DNA of 64,000 nucleotides from Streptococcus timonensis (GTDB lineage Bacteria > Bacillota > Bacilli > Lactobacillales > Streptococcaceae). Positions 48,200 through 57,866 of this stretch are shown here, piece by piece. Below the pieces are notes generated by a model, which was given only the letters and a program-made list of their open reading frames with translations, made no database searches and had not been told where the DNA came from. The translations under genes and the position numbers were made by a program. The first letter of the stretch is position 1; every line of letters starts with the position of its first letter. The DNA is taken from positions 193,501 through 257,500 of the forward strand of contig NZ_FMIX01000004.1 of the NCBI RefSeq assembly GCF_900095845.1, in the 5' to 3' direction.

Positions 48200-48342
48200 G
48201 TAATAAACGATAGAAGATTGTTCTTAACTTACAAGGAACAAAGAAATTAAAAAATATCAGTATATCTATTTGTTTTGTATATCACGTGAATTCTGCATAA
48301 ATCTCTTTCTAGTAATGTATTGCAACTCTACTATAGCGGTTT

Positions 48343-48383
48343 TATTCCTTTTTTGTGTTTACACAACATATTTTACACAACCA
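48343..48383 (+). repeat. Right copy of the 41-bp direct repeat
   Basis: It contains TTGTGT-TT-ACACAA (48353-48366), a perfect 6+6 palindrome, and a further ACACAA half-site 14 bp on (48375-48380). It has the same orientation as the left copy. A TTTACA is present at 48372-48377 but no -10 follows; the sequence passes into a terminator instead. Confidence 0.75.
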
Positions 48384-48416
48384 AAAAAACAAGGTCAGGA
48401 TTTTGTTCCTGACCTT
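48382..48416 (-). terminator. Terminator of the DUF402 gene
   Basis: AAGGTCAGGA-TTTTGT-TCCTGACCTT with A7 on the plus-strand left side, which is a U-tract for the minus-strand message. Confidence 0.88.
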
Positions 48417-48424
48417 TGACAACT

Positions 48425-48958
48425 TTACCGATTCTTTAGTTCTACGTAGCGTTTGTACCAAATGTTGACATAGGCTTCTGAGAAGGGGCCTCGTTCATTG
48501 TTAATCCAATCAACAAGAATCTTGACATGCTCTTTCAAAATATAGTCTAAGTCAGAAGAATACTTCATTTTTCGCTTATGTCGTTCATATTCCTCAACGT
48601 CCAAGAGGCGTTTCTCACCATCTGTAAAAACTTTAACATCCAAATCATAGTCAATGTATTTTAAAGCTTCTTCGTCTAGATAGTAAGGACTTGCCATATT
48701 GCAGTAGTAGGAAATACCATTATCACGAATCATAGCGATAATATTAAACCAATATTTCTTGTGAAAGTAAACAATAGCCGGTTCTCTAGTCACCCAACGA
48801 CGACCATCACTCTCGGTAACGAGTGTATGGTCATTGACGCCGATAATAGCGTTCTCTGTTGTTTTTAGTACCATGGTGTCTCGCCAAGTGCGGTGAAGAC
48901 TCCCATCATGCTTATAACTTTGAATTGTAATAAAGTCGCCTTCTTTTGGAAGTTTCAT
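48425..48958 (-). CDS. DUF402 nucleoside tri-/diphosphate phosphatase (Ntdp/YgaC-like)
   Basis: This 177-residue cytoplasmic protein matches the DUF402 family, whose members Ntdp (S. aureus) and YgaC (B. subtilis) hydrolyse nucleoside tri- and diphosphates with divalent metal. The barrel core shows [47 protein letters not shown] in separate strands; conserved Tyr, Asn, Asp and Lys are in place. Promoter TGTGATACAAT lies about 40 nt upstream. Length is normal. Confidence 0.88.
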   Translation of the reverse strand: MKLPKEGDFITIQSYKHDGSLHRTWRDTMVLKTTENAIIGVNDHTLVTESDGRRWVTREPAIVYFHKKYWFNIIAMIRDNGISYYCNMASPYYLDEEALKYIDYDLDVKVFTDGEKRLLDVEEYERHKRKMKYSSDLDYILKEHVKILVDWINNERGPFSEAYVNIWYKRYVELKNR

Positions 48959-49046
48959 AACTAACCAACTTTCTACAATTTATAAGTTTATCGTTTACTA
49001 TTGTATCACATTTTTGTTTAAAGTTCTTAGTTTTTTTATGAAAAAA

Positions 49047-49823
49047 TTAAAGATATTCTCTGAGAGCGCTGGCTATATCTGAAAAATCATAACCTTTTCG
49101 TGCTAAAACTTGGGTCAAACGCTGTTTGAGTTCGTATCCTTCATACTTACGCGAATATTTTCGATATTGCTTATCCAACTCTTTAAAGATTAGCTCCTGA
49201 ACGGTTTCCTCTTCTATCTGGTTATCCAGTTGGTCAAAGGCTGTTTTAGCTTCCGAGTAGGAAAAACCTCTGTTGGTAAGATTTTGGATTATCTTATCTT
49301 GTAGAGCGCGAGCAGGCAATTTACCCTGATATTTTTTCAGTAGTTTTTCGGCTGTACGCTCTGCGACTTCCGTCATATCAAATTCTTGTAAGACGTCTTG
49401 GATAACAGCCTTAGCAACTCCTTTTTGAGAAATCTTTTGTATGAGCATGTAGCTTCCCTTGTCACCAGATAGCTGATTGGAATTGATGATAGCATAGGCA
49501 TACTGACGGTCATTGATCCAGTTATCATCCTTGAGGGCTTGGATGACTTGTGGTATGATTTTCTCATCAATCTCATGTTTAACTAAATAGTCTCTGACTT
49601 CCTTTTCAGTACGAGCCTTGAAGGATAAGTGGTAGAGGGCCAGATTTTTTCCGTAGGAAAATTGTGCAAAGGTCTGAATTTCTGCAAACTCTTGAGGACT
49701 AATTTCCTTATCCTTGGTCAACATAAAACGAACAATGGTATCCTCGGTAATGTAGCAAGTTTTGTCACTATCAAGTTCTAGCAGATAGAGACGTTTTTTC
49801 TTTTCTAGTTTTGTGATTTTCAT
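49047..49823 (-). CDS. recX: Recombination regulator RecX
   Basis: This 258-residue RecA modulator is made of repeated three-helix units: [44 protein letters not shown] and two more C-terminal repeats ([18 protein letters not shown]). It is longer than E. coli RecX, as usual in Firmicutes. An in-frame start at 49859 lies inside the upstream gene; AAAGGAAAACC supports 49823. It follows the APH-family gene by 10 nt on the same strand. Confidence 0.93.
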   Translation of the reverse strand: MKITKLEKKKRLYLLELDSDKTCYITEDTIVRFMLTKDKEISPQEFAEIQTFAQFSYGKNLALYHLSFKARTEKEVRDYLVKHEIDEKIIPQVIQALKDDNWINDRQYAYAIINSNQLSGDKGSYMLIQKISQKGVAKAVIQDVLQEFDMTEVAERTAEKLLKKYQGKLPARALQDKIIQNLTNRGFSYSEAKTAFDQLDNQIEEETVQELIFKELDKQYRKYSRKYEGYELKQRLTQVLARKGYDFSDIASALREYL

Positions 49824-49833
49824 GGTTTTCCTT

Positions 49834-50610
49834 TTATCCAAACGCTTCAAAGGCAGCAACGAGTCGAAGTTTATTCACATCGACCTGTTCTCTCCCATAA
49901 TAGTCAAGAAATAGTTCAGCGTATTTAGGGTCATGTAGGTTATAGTTGAGGGACCAAATTGCCCAAAAGAGATCGATATGTCGATCACTGAAATCAGCTA
50001 AGCCAAGGTCAATAAAGCAAGAGAAGTGGTCAGCATTCTTTAGAATAAAATTCGGTAGACAGGCATCCCCGTGAATAAAGGCATCTGTCTTTAAAAGGTG
50101 TCCTTCTTCTCGAATGAGCTGGAAGGCCTCTTCGCGGCTACTAATCCGGAATTGGGGTAGGAGCGCCTTGGCATAGAACTCCCCTTTTTCATACTTTTTA
50201 AAGGCTCTGTCTTTATAGGCCTGTATATGATTTTCTGATGGAAAATTTTGCGGATAAAAGCTGTGAAGTTTTTTAAGAGCTTCGGCCATGGTACGGCAAA
50301 TTTTTTCTGGTTGATCTAAAAAAGCGAGAGCATCATGGCCAATAGCCTCTTTAGTCAGGAGGTAGTCTTTATCTGTAGATAGATAGTGGATGACTGGCGT
50401 TCCTATTTCCTCTTGTTCAAACCAACTCGCAATTCTAGCTTCTCGCTCTAATCTTCCCTTTTGATCTATTTTCAAGTAGTAACCTGAATCAAGATAGAGA
50501 ACCCTTGCGCCTGAATGAGAAGAGCTGTCAGAAAGAGTTGCTCCCTCTATATAAGTTCGTAATTGCTCAGGAAAATCCAATGGGGAGAAATGAGATGTCT
50601 TTGTATTCAT
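49834..50610 (-). CDS. APH(3')-like phosphotransferase
   Basis: This 258-residue kinase has the aminoglycoside-phosphotransferase fold. Its catalytic loop is [13 protein letters not shown] (H-G-D-x4-N, about 185) and the metal motif is [16 protein letters not shown] (about 203). The adenine-pocket and Lys region is [17 protein letters not shown]. In these streptococci the gene is chromosomal and core-like, so the true substrate may not be an antibiotic. The open frame extends far upstream through rlmCD, but the ATG at 50610 is the likely start. It lies 6 nt after an extended -10, predicting a leaderless mRNA. Confidence 0.85.
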   Translation of the reverse strand: MNTKTSHFSPLDFPEQLRTYIEGATLSDSSSHSGARVLYLDSGYYLKIDQKGRLEREARIASWFEQEEIGTPVIHYLSTDKDYLLTKEAIGHDALAFLDQPEKICRTMAEALKKLHSFYPQNFPSENHIQAYKDRAFKKYEKGEFYAKALLPQFRISSREEAFQLIREEGHLLKTDAFIHGDACLPNFILKNADHFSCFIDLGLADFSDRHIDLFWAIWSLNYNLHDPKYAELFLDYYGREQVDVNKLRLVAAFEAFG

Positions 50611-50665
50611 GGTTTTATTGTAACATATTCTTAACCATTGAGAAACTACGTGGTATAATAGACTT
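50611..50665. promoter_or_regulatory. Overlapping divergent promoters of the APH-like gene and rlmCD
   Basis: On the minus strand TGTTACAAT (hexamer 50622-50617) lies 6 nt before the kinase ATG. On the plus strand TTAACC (50631-50636), 17-nt spacer, TATAAT (50654-50659) with TGG lies 6 nt before the rlmCD ATG. Only 55 bp separate the two start codons, so the two polymerase sites overlap. Confidence 0.75.
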
Positions 50666-52033
50666 ATGAGTCTTAAAGTCAAACAAAAAATTCCATTAAA
50701 AATTAAGCGTATGGGGATAAACGGGGAAGGTATCGGATTTTTCCAGAAAACCCTTGTTTTTGTTCCTGGAGCCCTCAAGGGAGAAGATATCTATTGTCAG
50801 GTGACTTCCGTTAAGCGTAACTACGTTGAGGCCAAACTGCTTGAGGTCAATAAAAAATCTAAGTTTCGAGTGGTACCAGACTGCACCATTTATAATGAGT
50901 GTGGAGGATGTCAAATCATGCATCTACATTATGATAAGCAGCTGGAGTTTAAAACGGACCTTCTCAATCAAGCTCTGAAGAAATTTGCACCCGCTGGTTA
51001 CGAAAACTATGAAATCAGACCAACCATTGGCATGCAGGAACCCAAGTATTATCGAGCTAAACTACAATTCCAAACTCGAAAGTTTAAAGGCCAAGTTAAG
51101 GCGGGATTATATGCTCAAAATTCCCATTATTTGGTCGAGTTAAAAGACTGCCTAGTCCAAGACAAGGAAACGCAAGCTATTGCCAACCGCATTGCTGAGC
51201 TCTTGACCTATCATCAAATTCCGATTACAGATGAACGAAAAATCCTTGGAGTTCGAACCATCATGGTTCGTCGCGCACGGAAAACTGGGCAAGTTCAGAT
51301 TATCATTGTGACCAATCGTCAATTAAATCTGACTCAATTTGTGAGAGATTTAGTCAAGGATTATCCTGAAGTAGTGACTGTCGCAGTCAATACCAATACT
51401 GCTAAAACTAGTGAGATTTATGGGGACAAGACTGAGATTATTTGGGGCCAAGATAGTATAGGCGAAGGTGTTCTTGATTATGAATTTTCTCTTTCACCTC
51501 GAGCTTTTTACCAACTCAATCCTGAACAGACAGAAATTCTCTATAGTGAAGCCGTTAAGGCCTTGGACGTAAATGAGAATGACCATCTGATTGATGCCTA
51601 TTGTGGTGTTGGTACTATTGGCTTTGCCTTTGCTAGGAAGGTTAAGAGCCTGAGAGGGATGGATATTATCCCTGAAGCTATCGAGGATGCTAAGGCAAAT
51701 GCCCAGCGTATGGGGTATAGTAATACCCACTATGAGGCAGGTACAGCAGAAGAGATTATCCCTAGATGGTACAAGGAAGGCTATCGTGCGGATGCCTTGA
51801 TTGTGGACCCGCCACGTACTGGTTTAAATGACAAGCTATTGGATACCATCGTCAAATACGCTCCTGAAAAGATGGTCTATGTTTCCTGCAATGTATCTAC
51901 CTTGGCACGTGATTTAGTCAGATTGATGGAGGTATATGACCTGCATTATATCCAGTCAGTTGATATGTTTCCACACACTGCGCGGACGGAAGCAGTGGTT
52001 AAATTGACCAAGCGCAAATCATCTTCTAAATAG
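50666..52033 (+). CDS. rlmCD: 23S rRNA (uracil-5-)-methyltransferase
   Basis: This 455-residue RumA-family enzyme has an N-terminal TRAM domain (about 1-60), the iron-sulfur cysteines in [10 protein letters not shown] (about 73-82), a SAM motif [13 protein letters not shown] (about 311), DPPRTGL (about 381) and the catalytic Cys in [11 protein letters not shown] (about 410). The enzyme beside recX in S. pneumoniae is RlmCD, which makes m5U at both U747 and U1939. The dual specificity here is inferred from position and similarity. It is convergent with nothing and divergent from the APH-like gene. Confidence 0.9.
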   Translation: MSLKVKQKIPLKIKRMGINGEGIGFFQKTLVFVPGALKGEDIYCQVTSVKRNYVEAKLLEVNKKSKFRVVPDCTIYNECGGCQIMHLHYDKQLEFKTDLLNQALKKFAPAGYENYEIRPTIGMQEPKYYRAKLQFQTRKFKGQVKAGLYAQNSHYLVELKDCLVQDKETQAIANRIAELLTYHQIPITDERKILGVRTIMVRRARKTGQVQIIIVTNRQLNLTQFVRDLVKDYPEVVTVAVNTNTAKTSEIYGDKTEIIWGQDSIGEGVLDYEFSLSPRAFYQLNPEQTEILYSEAVKALDVNENDHLIDAYCGVGTIGFAFARKVKSLRGMDIIPEAIEDAKANAQRMGYSNTHYEAGTAEEIIPRWYKEGYRADALIVDPPRTGLNDKLLDTIVKYAPEKMVYVSCNVSTLARDLVRLMEVYDLHYIQSVDMFPHTARTEAVVKLTKRKSSSK

Positions 52034-52150
52034 AAATAAGAGCACGAAAATTTTTGAAAATCAGCTTTCTGGTTACAGAGTAAGATTTGCAAGCTCCCTA
52101 TAATTATGATAAAATAAATAGAAAATATAATGAAAAACGAGGTAAGTGAA

Positions 52151-52909
52151 ATGTCACGTAAACCATTTATCGCTGGTAACTGGAAAATGAACAAAAACCC
52201 AGAAGAAGCAAAAGCATTTGTTGAAGCAGTTGCATCAAAACTTCCTTCATCAGACCTTGTTGAAGCTGGTATCGCAGTTCCTGCACTTGACTTGACAACT
52301 GTATTAGCCGCAGCTAAAGGAACTAACCTTAAAGTTGCAGCTCAAAACTGCTACTTTGAAAACGCTGGTGCTTTCACTGGTGAAACTAGCCCACAAGTTT
52401 TGAAAGAAATCGGTACTGACTACGTTGTTATCGGTCACTCAGAGCGTCGTGACTACTTCCATGAAACTGACGAAGATATCAACAAAAAAGCAAAAGCAAT
52501 TTTTGCAAACGGTATGCTTCCAATTATCTGTTGTGGTGAGTCTCTTGAAACTTACGAAGCAGGAAAAGCTGCTGAATTCGTAGGTGCTCAAGTATCTGCT
52601 GCATTGGCTGGATTGACTGCAGAACAAGTAGCTTCATCAGTTATCGCTTATGAGCCAATCTGGGCTATCGGTACTGGTAAATCAGCTTCACAAGATGATG
52701 CACAAAAAATGTGTAAAGTTGTTCGTGACGTTGTAGCAGCTGACTTTGGTCAAGAAGTAGCTGATAAAGTACGTGTTCAATACGGTGGTTCAGTTAAACC
52801 TGAAAACGTTGTAGAATACATGGCTTGTCCAGACGTTGACGGAGCTCTTGTTGGTGGTGCATCACTTGAGCCTGCAAGCTTCTTGGCATTGCTTGACTTT
52901 GTAAAATAA
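52151..52909 (+). CDS. tpiA: Triosephosphate isomerase
   Basis: This 252-residue glycolytic TIM barrel has the N-terminal AGNWKMN (Lys12 area), catalytic His in IGHSERR (about 97), catalytic Glu in [14 protein letters not shown] (about 168) and loop GGSVKPENV (about 213). An open frame reaches back to 52130, but GAGGTAAGTGAA fits the 52151 start. Codon use is strongly biased, as in tig and dpr, which fits a highly expressed gene. Confidence 0.98.
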   Translation: MSRKPFIAGNWKMNKNPEEAKAFVEAVASKLPSSDLVEAGIAVPALDLTTVLAAAKGTNLKVAAQNCYFENAGAFTGETSPQVLKEIGTDYVVIGHSERRDYFHETDEDINKKAKAIFANGMLPIICCGESLETYEAGKAAEFVGAQVSAALAGLTAEQVASSVIAYEPIWAIGTGKSASQDDAQKMCKVVRDVVAADFGQEVADKVRVQYGGSVKPENVVEYMACPDVDGALVGGASLEPASFLALLDFVK

Positions 52910-52923
52910 GCTTCAAATATCTG

Positions 52924-53004
52924 AGACAGACAGTTCCCTCCCTCGAGGTTAAGACTGCCTGTCTTCTTTTTAGTAAAAAGGCGTGCGTAAGCACGCTCTT
53001 TTCT
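52924..53004 (+). terminator. Two hairpins between tpiA and the ABC exporter
   Basis: First, AGACAG-A-CAGT pairs with ACTG-C-CTGTCT (52924-52964) and runs into TTCTTTTT, a tpiA terminator. Second, GCGTGC-GTAA-GCACGC (52981-52996) is followed by TCTTTTCT. The second lies only about 37 nt before the exporter ATG, where it could attenuate it. Confidence 0.7.
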
Positions 53005-53033
53005 GCATTTTGAATGAAAAAGAAAGGAGAATT

Positions 53034-54770
53034 ATGCTTTATATTTGGTCTTATCTCAAACGTTATCCCAAGTGGTTGATTTTAGACTTTCTCGGAGCAG
53101 TTTTCTTTGTCATTGTCAATCTAGGTCTACCGACTGTTCTGGCTCGTATGATTGACCAGGGGATTAATCAAGGTAATGAAGAAAAGCTCTATTTTTGGGC
53201 TGTTATTATGTTGGTCATTATCGTCTTGGGGACATTTGGACGGATTGTCCTGTCCTATGCTGCTAGTAAATTGACTACCAACATGGTTAAAGACATGCGC
53301 AATGATGTATATGCTAAGCTACAAGAGTATTCTCATCACGAATATGAACAGATTGGTGTATCTTCACTGGTTACTCGTATTACTAGTGATGCCTTTGTTC
53401 TTATGCAGTTTGCGGAACAAACCCTTAAATTAGGTGTCATCACTCCCATGATGATGCTCTCTAGTGTTCTCATGATTTTCTTGACTAGTCCTTCACTAGC
53501 TTGGATTGTAGCTTTTTCAGTACCTTTCTTAGCAGTCGTTGTTGTCTATGTAGCTGTAAAAACTCGACCTCTATCAGAAAAACAACAGAAAACACTGGAT
53601 AAGATTAATCAATATGTCCGAGAGAATTTGATGGGCTTACGAGTGATTCGAGCCTTTGCGCGAGAAGAATTCCAAGAAGAACGCTTCGCAGAGCAAAATG
53701 CAATCTATGCTGATAATTCGAGCCGCTTGTTTAAATTGACAGGCTTGACCGAACCTCTTTTTGTACAAATCATTATCGCTATGATTGTGGCAATCGTTTG
53801 GTTTGCTCTAGATCCTCTCCAACAAGGAAGTTTGCAAATTGGGGATTTGGTAGCCTTTATTGAGTACAGCTTCCATGCCCTCTTGTCCTTCTTATTCTTG
53901 TCTAGCCTCTTTACCATGTACCCACGTACTGCCGTATCCAGTGAACGCTTGAAGGAAATTATGGATATGCCCATTTCCATTGATCCAAATGAAAATGGTA
54001 TTAGAGAGACAGAAACACATGGTTACCTAGAATTTGAAAATGTGACCTTTGCCTATCCTGGAGAGACAGAGAACCCGGTTCTACACAATATTTCCTTTAC
54101 TGCTAAACCAGGAGAAACCATTGCCTTTATTGGTTCGACTGGTTCTGGGAAGTCTTCATTGGTTCAGTTGATTCCACGTTTTTATGATGTTACCTTAGGG
54201 AAAATCAAGGTTGATGGAGTTGATGTGCGGGAATACCGACTCAAGTCCCTTCGTCAAAAGATTGGTTTTATTCCTCAAAAAGCTTTGCTCTTTACTGGAA
54301 CGATTGCTGAAAATCTGCGTTACGGGAAAGAGGATGCTAGTCGTGAAGAGTTGAATCAAGCAGCCGATGTTGCCCAAGCCAAAGATTTTATCGAAAGTCG
54401 TGAAGAAGGTTTTGGAACCCATCTAGCTGAAGGTGGAAGTAACCTGTCTGGTGGACAAAAGCAACGTTTATCGATTGCCAGAGCAGTTATCAAAGAGCCG
54501 GATATCTATATCTTTGACGATTCTTTCTCAGCCTTGGACTATCGTACGGATGCTATTTTACGTCGTCGTCTTAAGGAGGTCACTCAAAATGCAACGGTTT
54601 TAATTGTTGCCCAGCGGGTTGGAACCATTATGGATGCTGATCAGATTATCGTCCTTGATAAGGGAGAAATCGTTGGTCGTGGACGCCATGAGGAATTGAT
54701 GGCAACCAATGACATCTATAGAGAAATTGCAGAGTCGCAACTAAAAAATGCGTCTCTAACAGAAGAATAG
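53034..54770 (+). CDS. Heterodimeric ABC exporter, half-transporter with degenerate Walker B
   Basis: This 578-residue type IV ABC exporter half has six membrane helices (about 1-310) fused to an ATPase domain. Walker A GSTGSGKSS is near 368 and the signature NLSGGQKQR near 475, which is canonical. Walker B reads YIFDDSFSALD, with Asp in place of the catalytic Glu. That is the pattern of the non-catalytic site in LmrCD/BmrCD-type heterodimers. GAAAGGAGAATT fixes the start. The partner gene follows 10 nt later. Role is probably export of drugs or hydrophobic compounds. Confidence 0.93.
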   Translation: MLYIWSYLKRYPKWLILDFLGAVFFVIVNLGLPTVLARMIDQGINQGNEEKLYFWAVIMLVIIVLGTFGRIVLSYAASKLTTNMVKDMRNDVYAKLQEYSHHEYEQIGVSSLVTRITSDAFVLMQFAEQTLKLGVITPMMMLSSVLMIFLTSPSLAWIVAFSVPFLAVVVVYVAVKTRPLSEKQQKTLDKINQYVRENLMGLRVIRAFAREEFQEERFAEQNAIYADNSSRLFKLTGLTEPLFVQIIIAMIVAIVWFALDPLQQGSLQIGDLVAFIEYSFHALLSFLFLSSLFTMYPRTAVSSERLKEIMDMPISIDPNENGIRETETHGYLEFENVTFAYPGETENPVLHNISFTAKPGETIAFIGSTGSGKSSLVQLIPRFYDVTLGKIKVDGVDVREYRLKSLRQKIGFIPQKALLFTGTIAENLRYGKEDASREELNQAADVAQAKDFIESREEGFGTHLAEGGSNLSGGQKQRLSIARAVIKEPDIYIFDDSFSALDYRTDAILRRRLKEVTQNATVLIVAQRVGTIMDADQIIVLDKGEIVGRGRHEELMATNDIYREIAESQLKNASLTEE

Positions 54771-54780
54771 GAGGTAAAGG

Positions 54781-56562
54781 ATGAAAAAACAATCTAGTTT
54801 AGCTCGTCTATGGAGTTATTTAAAAGCCTACCGTTTCTCTATTTTTCTCGCAGTATTTCTTAAGATTCTGAGTGCGGTTATGAGTGTTATTGAGCCTTTT
54901 GTCTTAGGACTTGCCATTACAGAATTAACCTCTAATCTCCTTGACATGGCTAAAGGAGTTGCAGGCGCTGGGCTTAATACTAGCTATATTGCAATCATTT
55001 TGGTCATCTACCTCTTACGAGGGGTCCTCTACGAATTAGGTTCATATTATTCTAATTATTTTATGACCAATGCTGTGCAGTCCATGATACAGGATTTGCG
55101 TAGAGAAATGAATAAAAAAATCAATCGTATTCCTGTATCTTACTTTGATAAGCATCAGTTTGGAGATTTACTGGGACGTTTTACCAGTGATGTAGAGACT
55201 GTGTCCAATGCTCTTCAGCAATCCTTCTTACAGATTGTCAATGCTGTATTTACGATCCTTCTAGTAATGGGAATGGTATTATACTTAAATCTTCAGTTAG
55301 CTATGATCGTTATTTTATCAATTCCAGTGACCTATTTTGGAGCTAAGACCATCATGAATCGTTCCCAGCCTTATTTTAAACAACAGGCGGCTATCTTGGG
55401 ACGCATGAATGGTTTTGTGCAAGAAAACTTGACAGGTTTTAATGTTTTGAAGCTCTATGGACGTGAAGAAAATACGCAGCAGGAATTTGCAGATATTACC
55501 GATGAATTGCAACAGGTTGGCTTTAAGGCTAGCTTTATCTCAGGTTTGATGATGCCTGCTCTACATATCGTATCAGATTTGACTTATCTGATTGTTGCAG
55601 TTTTAGGAGGTATACAGGTTATTGCGGGGCGTTTGACGATTGGTAATATGCAGGCCTTTGTCCAATACGTCTGGCAAGTTAGCCAGCCTATCCAAAACAT
55701 CACCCAGTTAGCAGGGCAAATGCAGAGCGCCAAGTCTTCCCTTGATCGTATTTTTGAAGTTTTGGATGAAACGGAGGAAGTTCAAGATCTTGAAGTGAAA
55801 GAACTACCACCTTTGACTGGGCAAGTTAGTTTTAAGAATGTTGATTTCCAATATGTAGAAAACAAACCGTTGATTCGCAATTTCAATCTGGATGTTGAAC
55901 CAGGAGAGATGGTAGCCATTGTTGGTCCTACTGGAGCAGGAAAAACAACCTTGATTAACCTTCTCATGCGTTTTTATGATGTAACTGCTGGAGCTATTTT
56001 AGTGGACGGTCAAGATATTCGAGACTTATCTCGTCAGGACTATCGTCGCCAGTTTGGTATGGTCTTACAGGATGCTTGGCTCTATGAAGGTAGCATCAAG
56101 GAAAATCTTCGCTTTGGGAATCTTGAAGCAACAGATGAGGAAATCGTTGAAGCAGCTAAGGCTGCCAATGTAGACCACTTTATCCGCACTCTTCCTGGCG
56201 GTTATAACATGGAAATGAACCAAGAATCAAGTAATATTTCTCTTGGTCAGAAACAGCTTTTAACCATTGCGCGTGCCCTCTTGGCAGATCCAAAAATTCT
56301 AATCCTTGATGAAGCGACATCATCAGTTGACACCCGTTTAGAACTCTTGATTCAAAAAGCTATGAAGCGTTTGATGAAGGGAAGAACAAGCTTTGTCATT
56401 GCACATCGACTTTCTACGATACAAGAAGCTGATAAGATTTTGGTACTTAAAGATGGACAGATAATCGAACAGGGAAATCATGAAAGTCTTTTGGCTGCGA
56501 AAGGTTTCTATTATGATCTTTATCAAAGTCAATTTTCTAGTAAAAACAGAGAAAATAGCTAG
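54781..56562 (+). CDS. Heterodimeric ABC exporter, catalytic half-transporter
   Basis: This 593-residue partner has six helices (about 15-320) and an ATPase domain with Walker A GPTGAGKTT (about 383) and intact Walker B ILILDEATSSVDT. The signature is degenerate (NISLGQKQ instead of LSGGQ). With the preceding subunit this gives one working and one degenerate ATP site, as in LmrCD. Tight spacing (AGGAGGTAAAGG ribosome site) supports a one-to-one complex. Confidence 0.93.
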   Translation: MKKQSSLARLWSYLKAYRFSIFLAVFLKILSAVMSVIEPFVLGLAITELTSNLLDMAKGVAGAGLNTSYIAIILVIYLLRGVLYELGSYYSNYFMTNAVQSMIQDLRREMNKKINRIPVSYFDKHQFGDLLGRFTSDVETVSNALQQSFLQIVNAVFTILLVMGMVLYLNLQLAMIVILSIPVTYFGAKTIMNRSQPYFKQQAAILGRMNGFVQENLTGFNVLKLYGREENTQQEFADITDELQQVGFKASFISGLMMPALHIVSDLTYLIVAVLGGIQVIAGRLTIGNMQAFVQYVWQVSQPIQNITQLAGQMQSAKSSLDRIFEVLDETEEVQDLEVKELPPLTGQVSFKNVDFQYVENKPLIRNFNLDVEPGEMVAIVGPTGAGKTTLINLLMRFYDVTAGAILVDGQDIRDLSRQDYRRQFGMVLQDAWLYEGSIKENLRFGNLEATDEEIVEAAKAANVDHFIRTLPGGYNMEMNQESSNISLGQKQLLTIARALLADPKILILDEATSSVDTRLELLIQKAMKRLMKGRTSFVIAHRLSTIQEADKILVLKDGQIIEQGNHESLLAAKGFYYDLYQSQFSSKNRENS

Positions 56563-56629
56563 GGTAAATAGCCACTCATTTTCTTAAATTATCAGTCAAT
56601 TACAACTTTTTTAATATGGGTTAATTTTC

Positions 56630-56658
56630 TTGCTTTTGTCTACTAGGTGTAGTATACT
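56630..56658 (+). promoter_or_regulatory. Promoter of dpr
   Basis: TTGCTT (56630-56635), 17-nt spacer, TATACT (56653-56658). ATGAGGTGAGAAA is the ribosome site. I do not see a clear PerR or Fur box. Confidence 0.65.
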
Positions 56659-56711
56659 GAGGTAGTAATCAATAAATATGGTTACAAAAATAAAATTATG
56701 AGGTGAGAAAA

Positions 56712-57230
56712 ATGGTAGAATTGAAAAAAGATGCATTAAAAGACGTAACAACATTATCTAAGACAGCTCCTGAAACGCTAGTAAAAACGAAAGAAGTCTT
56801 GAATCAAGCCGTAGCAGACTTGTATGTAGCGCATATCGCTCTTCATCAAGTACACTGGTACATGCGTGGACGTGGTTTTATGGTATGGCATCCTAAGATG
56901 GATGAATACATGGATAGCCTTGATGGTTACCTTGATGAAATCAGCGAACGCTTGATTACTCTTGGTGGCAAACCATACTCTACTTTGACAGAATTCCTTC
57001 AACACAGTGAAATCGAAGAAGAAGTTGGAGAGTTCCGTAACGTAGAAGAAAGCTTGGAACGTGTCCTTGAAATTTATCGTTACTTCATCACTCTTTTCCA
57101 AAAAGCTTTGGATGTAACAGATGAAGAAGGTGATGATGTTACTAATGATATCTTCGTTGGTGCTAAGGCTGACCTTGAAAAAACAGTCTGGATGCTTGCA
57201 GCAGAATTAGGACAAGCACCTGGTTTGTAA
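56712..57230 (+). CDS. dpr: Dps-like peroxide resistance / iron storage protein
   Basis: This 172-residue ferritin-like protein forms a 12-mer that oxidises and stores Fe2+ and protects DNA from peroxide. Ferroxidase-site residues appear in [40 protein letters not shown] (given in parts: [32 protein letters not shown]), with the paired His and the Asp/Glu of the subunit interface. A GTG at 56703 is in frame but lies in the ribosome site. Streptococci lack catalase, so Dpr is a key defence. Confidence 0.95.
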   Translation: MVELKKDALKDVTTLSKTAPETLVKTKEVLNQAVADLYVAHIALHQVHWYMRGRGFMVWHPKMDEYMDSLDGYLDEISERLITLGGKPYSTLTEFLQHSEIEEEVGEFRNVEESLERVLEIYRYFITLFQKALDVTDEEGDDVTNDIFVGAKADLEKTVWMLAAELGQAPGL

Positions 57231-57246
57231 AAAGCATTAGGTAAAT

Positions 57247-57280
57247 AAAAAATCCGTAGATCATTTGCTACGGATTTTTT
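57247..57280 (+). terminator. Terminator of dpr
   Basis: AAAAAATCCGTAG-ATCATTTG-CTACGGATTTTTT. Confidence 0.93.
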
Positions 57281-57359
57281 CTTTCTCTGAAGGCATTCCA
57301 AAACAGTCTTTTTTAGAGATTTTTGATAAAATAGAACTATCAATGAAAAGGATGAAAGC

Positions 57360-57866
57360 ATGACAAAGAAAATCGTAGCGATTTGGGCCCAAGACCAAAA
57401 GGGCGTAATCGGAAAAGAAGATCGTCTACCATGGCATTTGCCCGCCGAGTTAAAGCATTTCAAAGAGACAACATTGAATCACGCTATTTTAATGGGGCGT
57501 GTAACTTTTGATGGAATGGGACGACGTTTATTACCAGGCCGTGAAACCCTAATTTTAACACGAAATACACAGGAGTCTATTGAGGGTGCTTTGGTTTTCC
57601 AAAATGTTGAGGATGTTTTAGACTGGTATCATCATCAGGCTAAGAATCTCTATATCATTGGTGGCAAGCAGATTTTTCAGCTTTTTGAATCTTATCTGGA
57701 TGAGATTATTGTGACACAAGTTCATGCTCAAGTTGAAGGTGATACCTATTTCCCAGAGGATTTTGACTTGACTACATTTGAAACGGTTGCTAGTAAGAGA
57801 TATGCTAAAGATGATAAGAATGATTATGATTTCACCATAGAATATAGAGAAAGAAAGGGAGTCTAA
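57360..57866 (+). CDS. dhfR: Dihydrofolate reductase
   Basis: This 168-residue enzyme reduces dihydrofolate with NADPH and is the target of trimethoprim. Motifs: [31 protein letters not shown] in order (W-A-x-D-x-x-G-V-I-G, LPWHLP, Glu about 30), then [21 protein letters not shown] and [10 protein letters not shown]. The position equivalent to the pneumococcal resistance site Ile100 is Ile in LYIIGGK, so no I-to-L change is seen. It heads the dhfR-small ORF-clpX-ysxC operon. Confidence 0.97.
   Translation: MTKKIVAIWAQDQKGVIGKEDRLPWHLPAELKHFKETTLNHAILMGRVTFDGMGRRLLPGRETLILTRNTQESIEGALVFQNVEDVLDWYHHQAKNLYIIGGKQIFQLFESYLDEIIVTQVHAQVEGDTYFPEDFDLTTFETVASKRYAKDDKNDYDFTIEYRERKGV

Larger units (their letters stand above)
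48067..48424. other. Gene-free stretch after rgg
   Basis: It holds the rgg terminator (48152-48199), an AT-rich segment (48200-48335) in which I see nothing, the right direct repeat (48343-48383) and the terminator of the next minus-strand gene (48382-48416). The longest small frames have no usable ribosome site. Confidence 0.7.

Noticed and set aside
49834-50610. Reporting the APH-like gene as an acquired aminoglycoside resistance gene
   Set aside because: The gene sits in a core position between recX and rlmCD, has normal base composition and no mobile element nearby, so a housekeeping small-molecule kinase is at least as likely.
53034-56562. Calling the ABC pair patA-patB
   Set aside because: The proteins resemble LmrCD-type exporters in general. 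The N-terminus does not match what I remember of PatA, and mitis-group genomes carry several such pairs.
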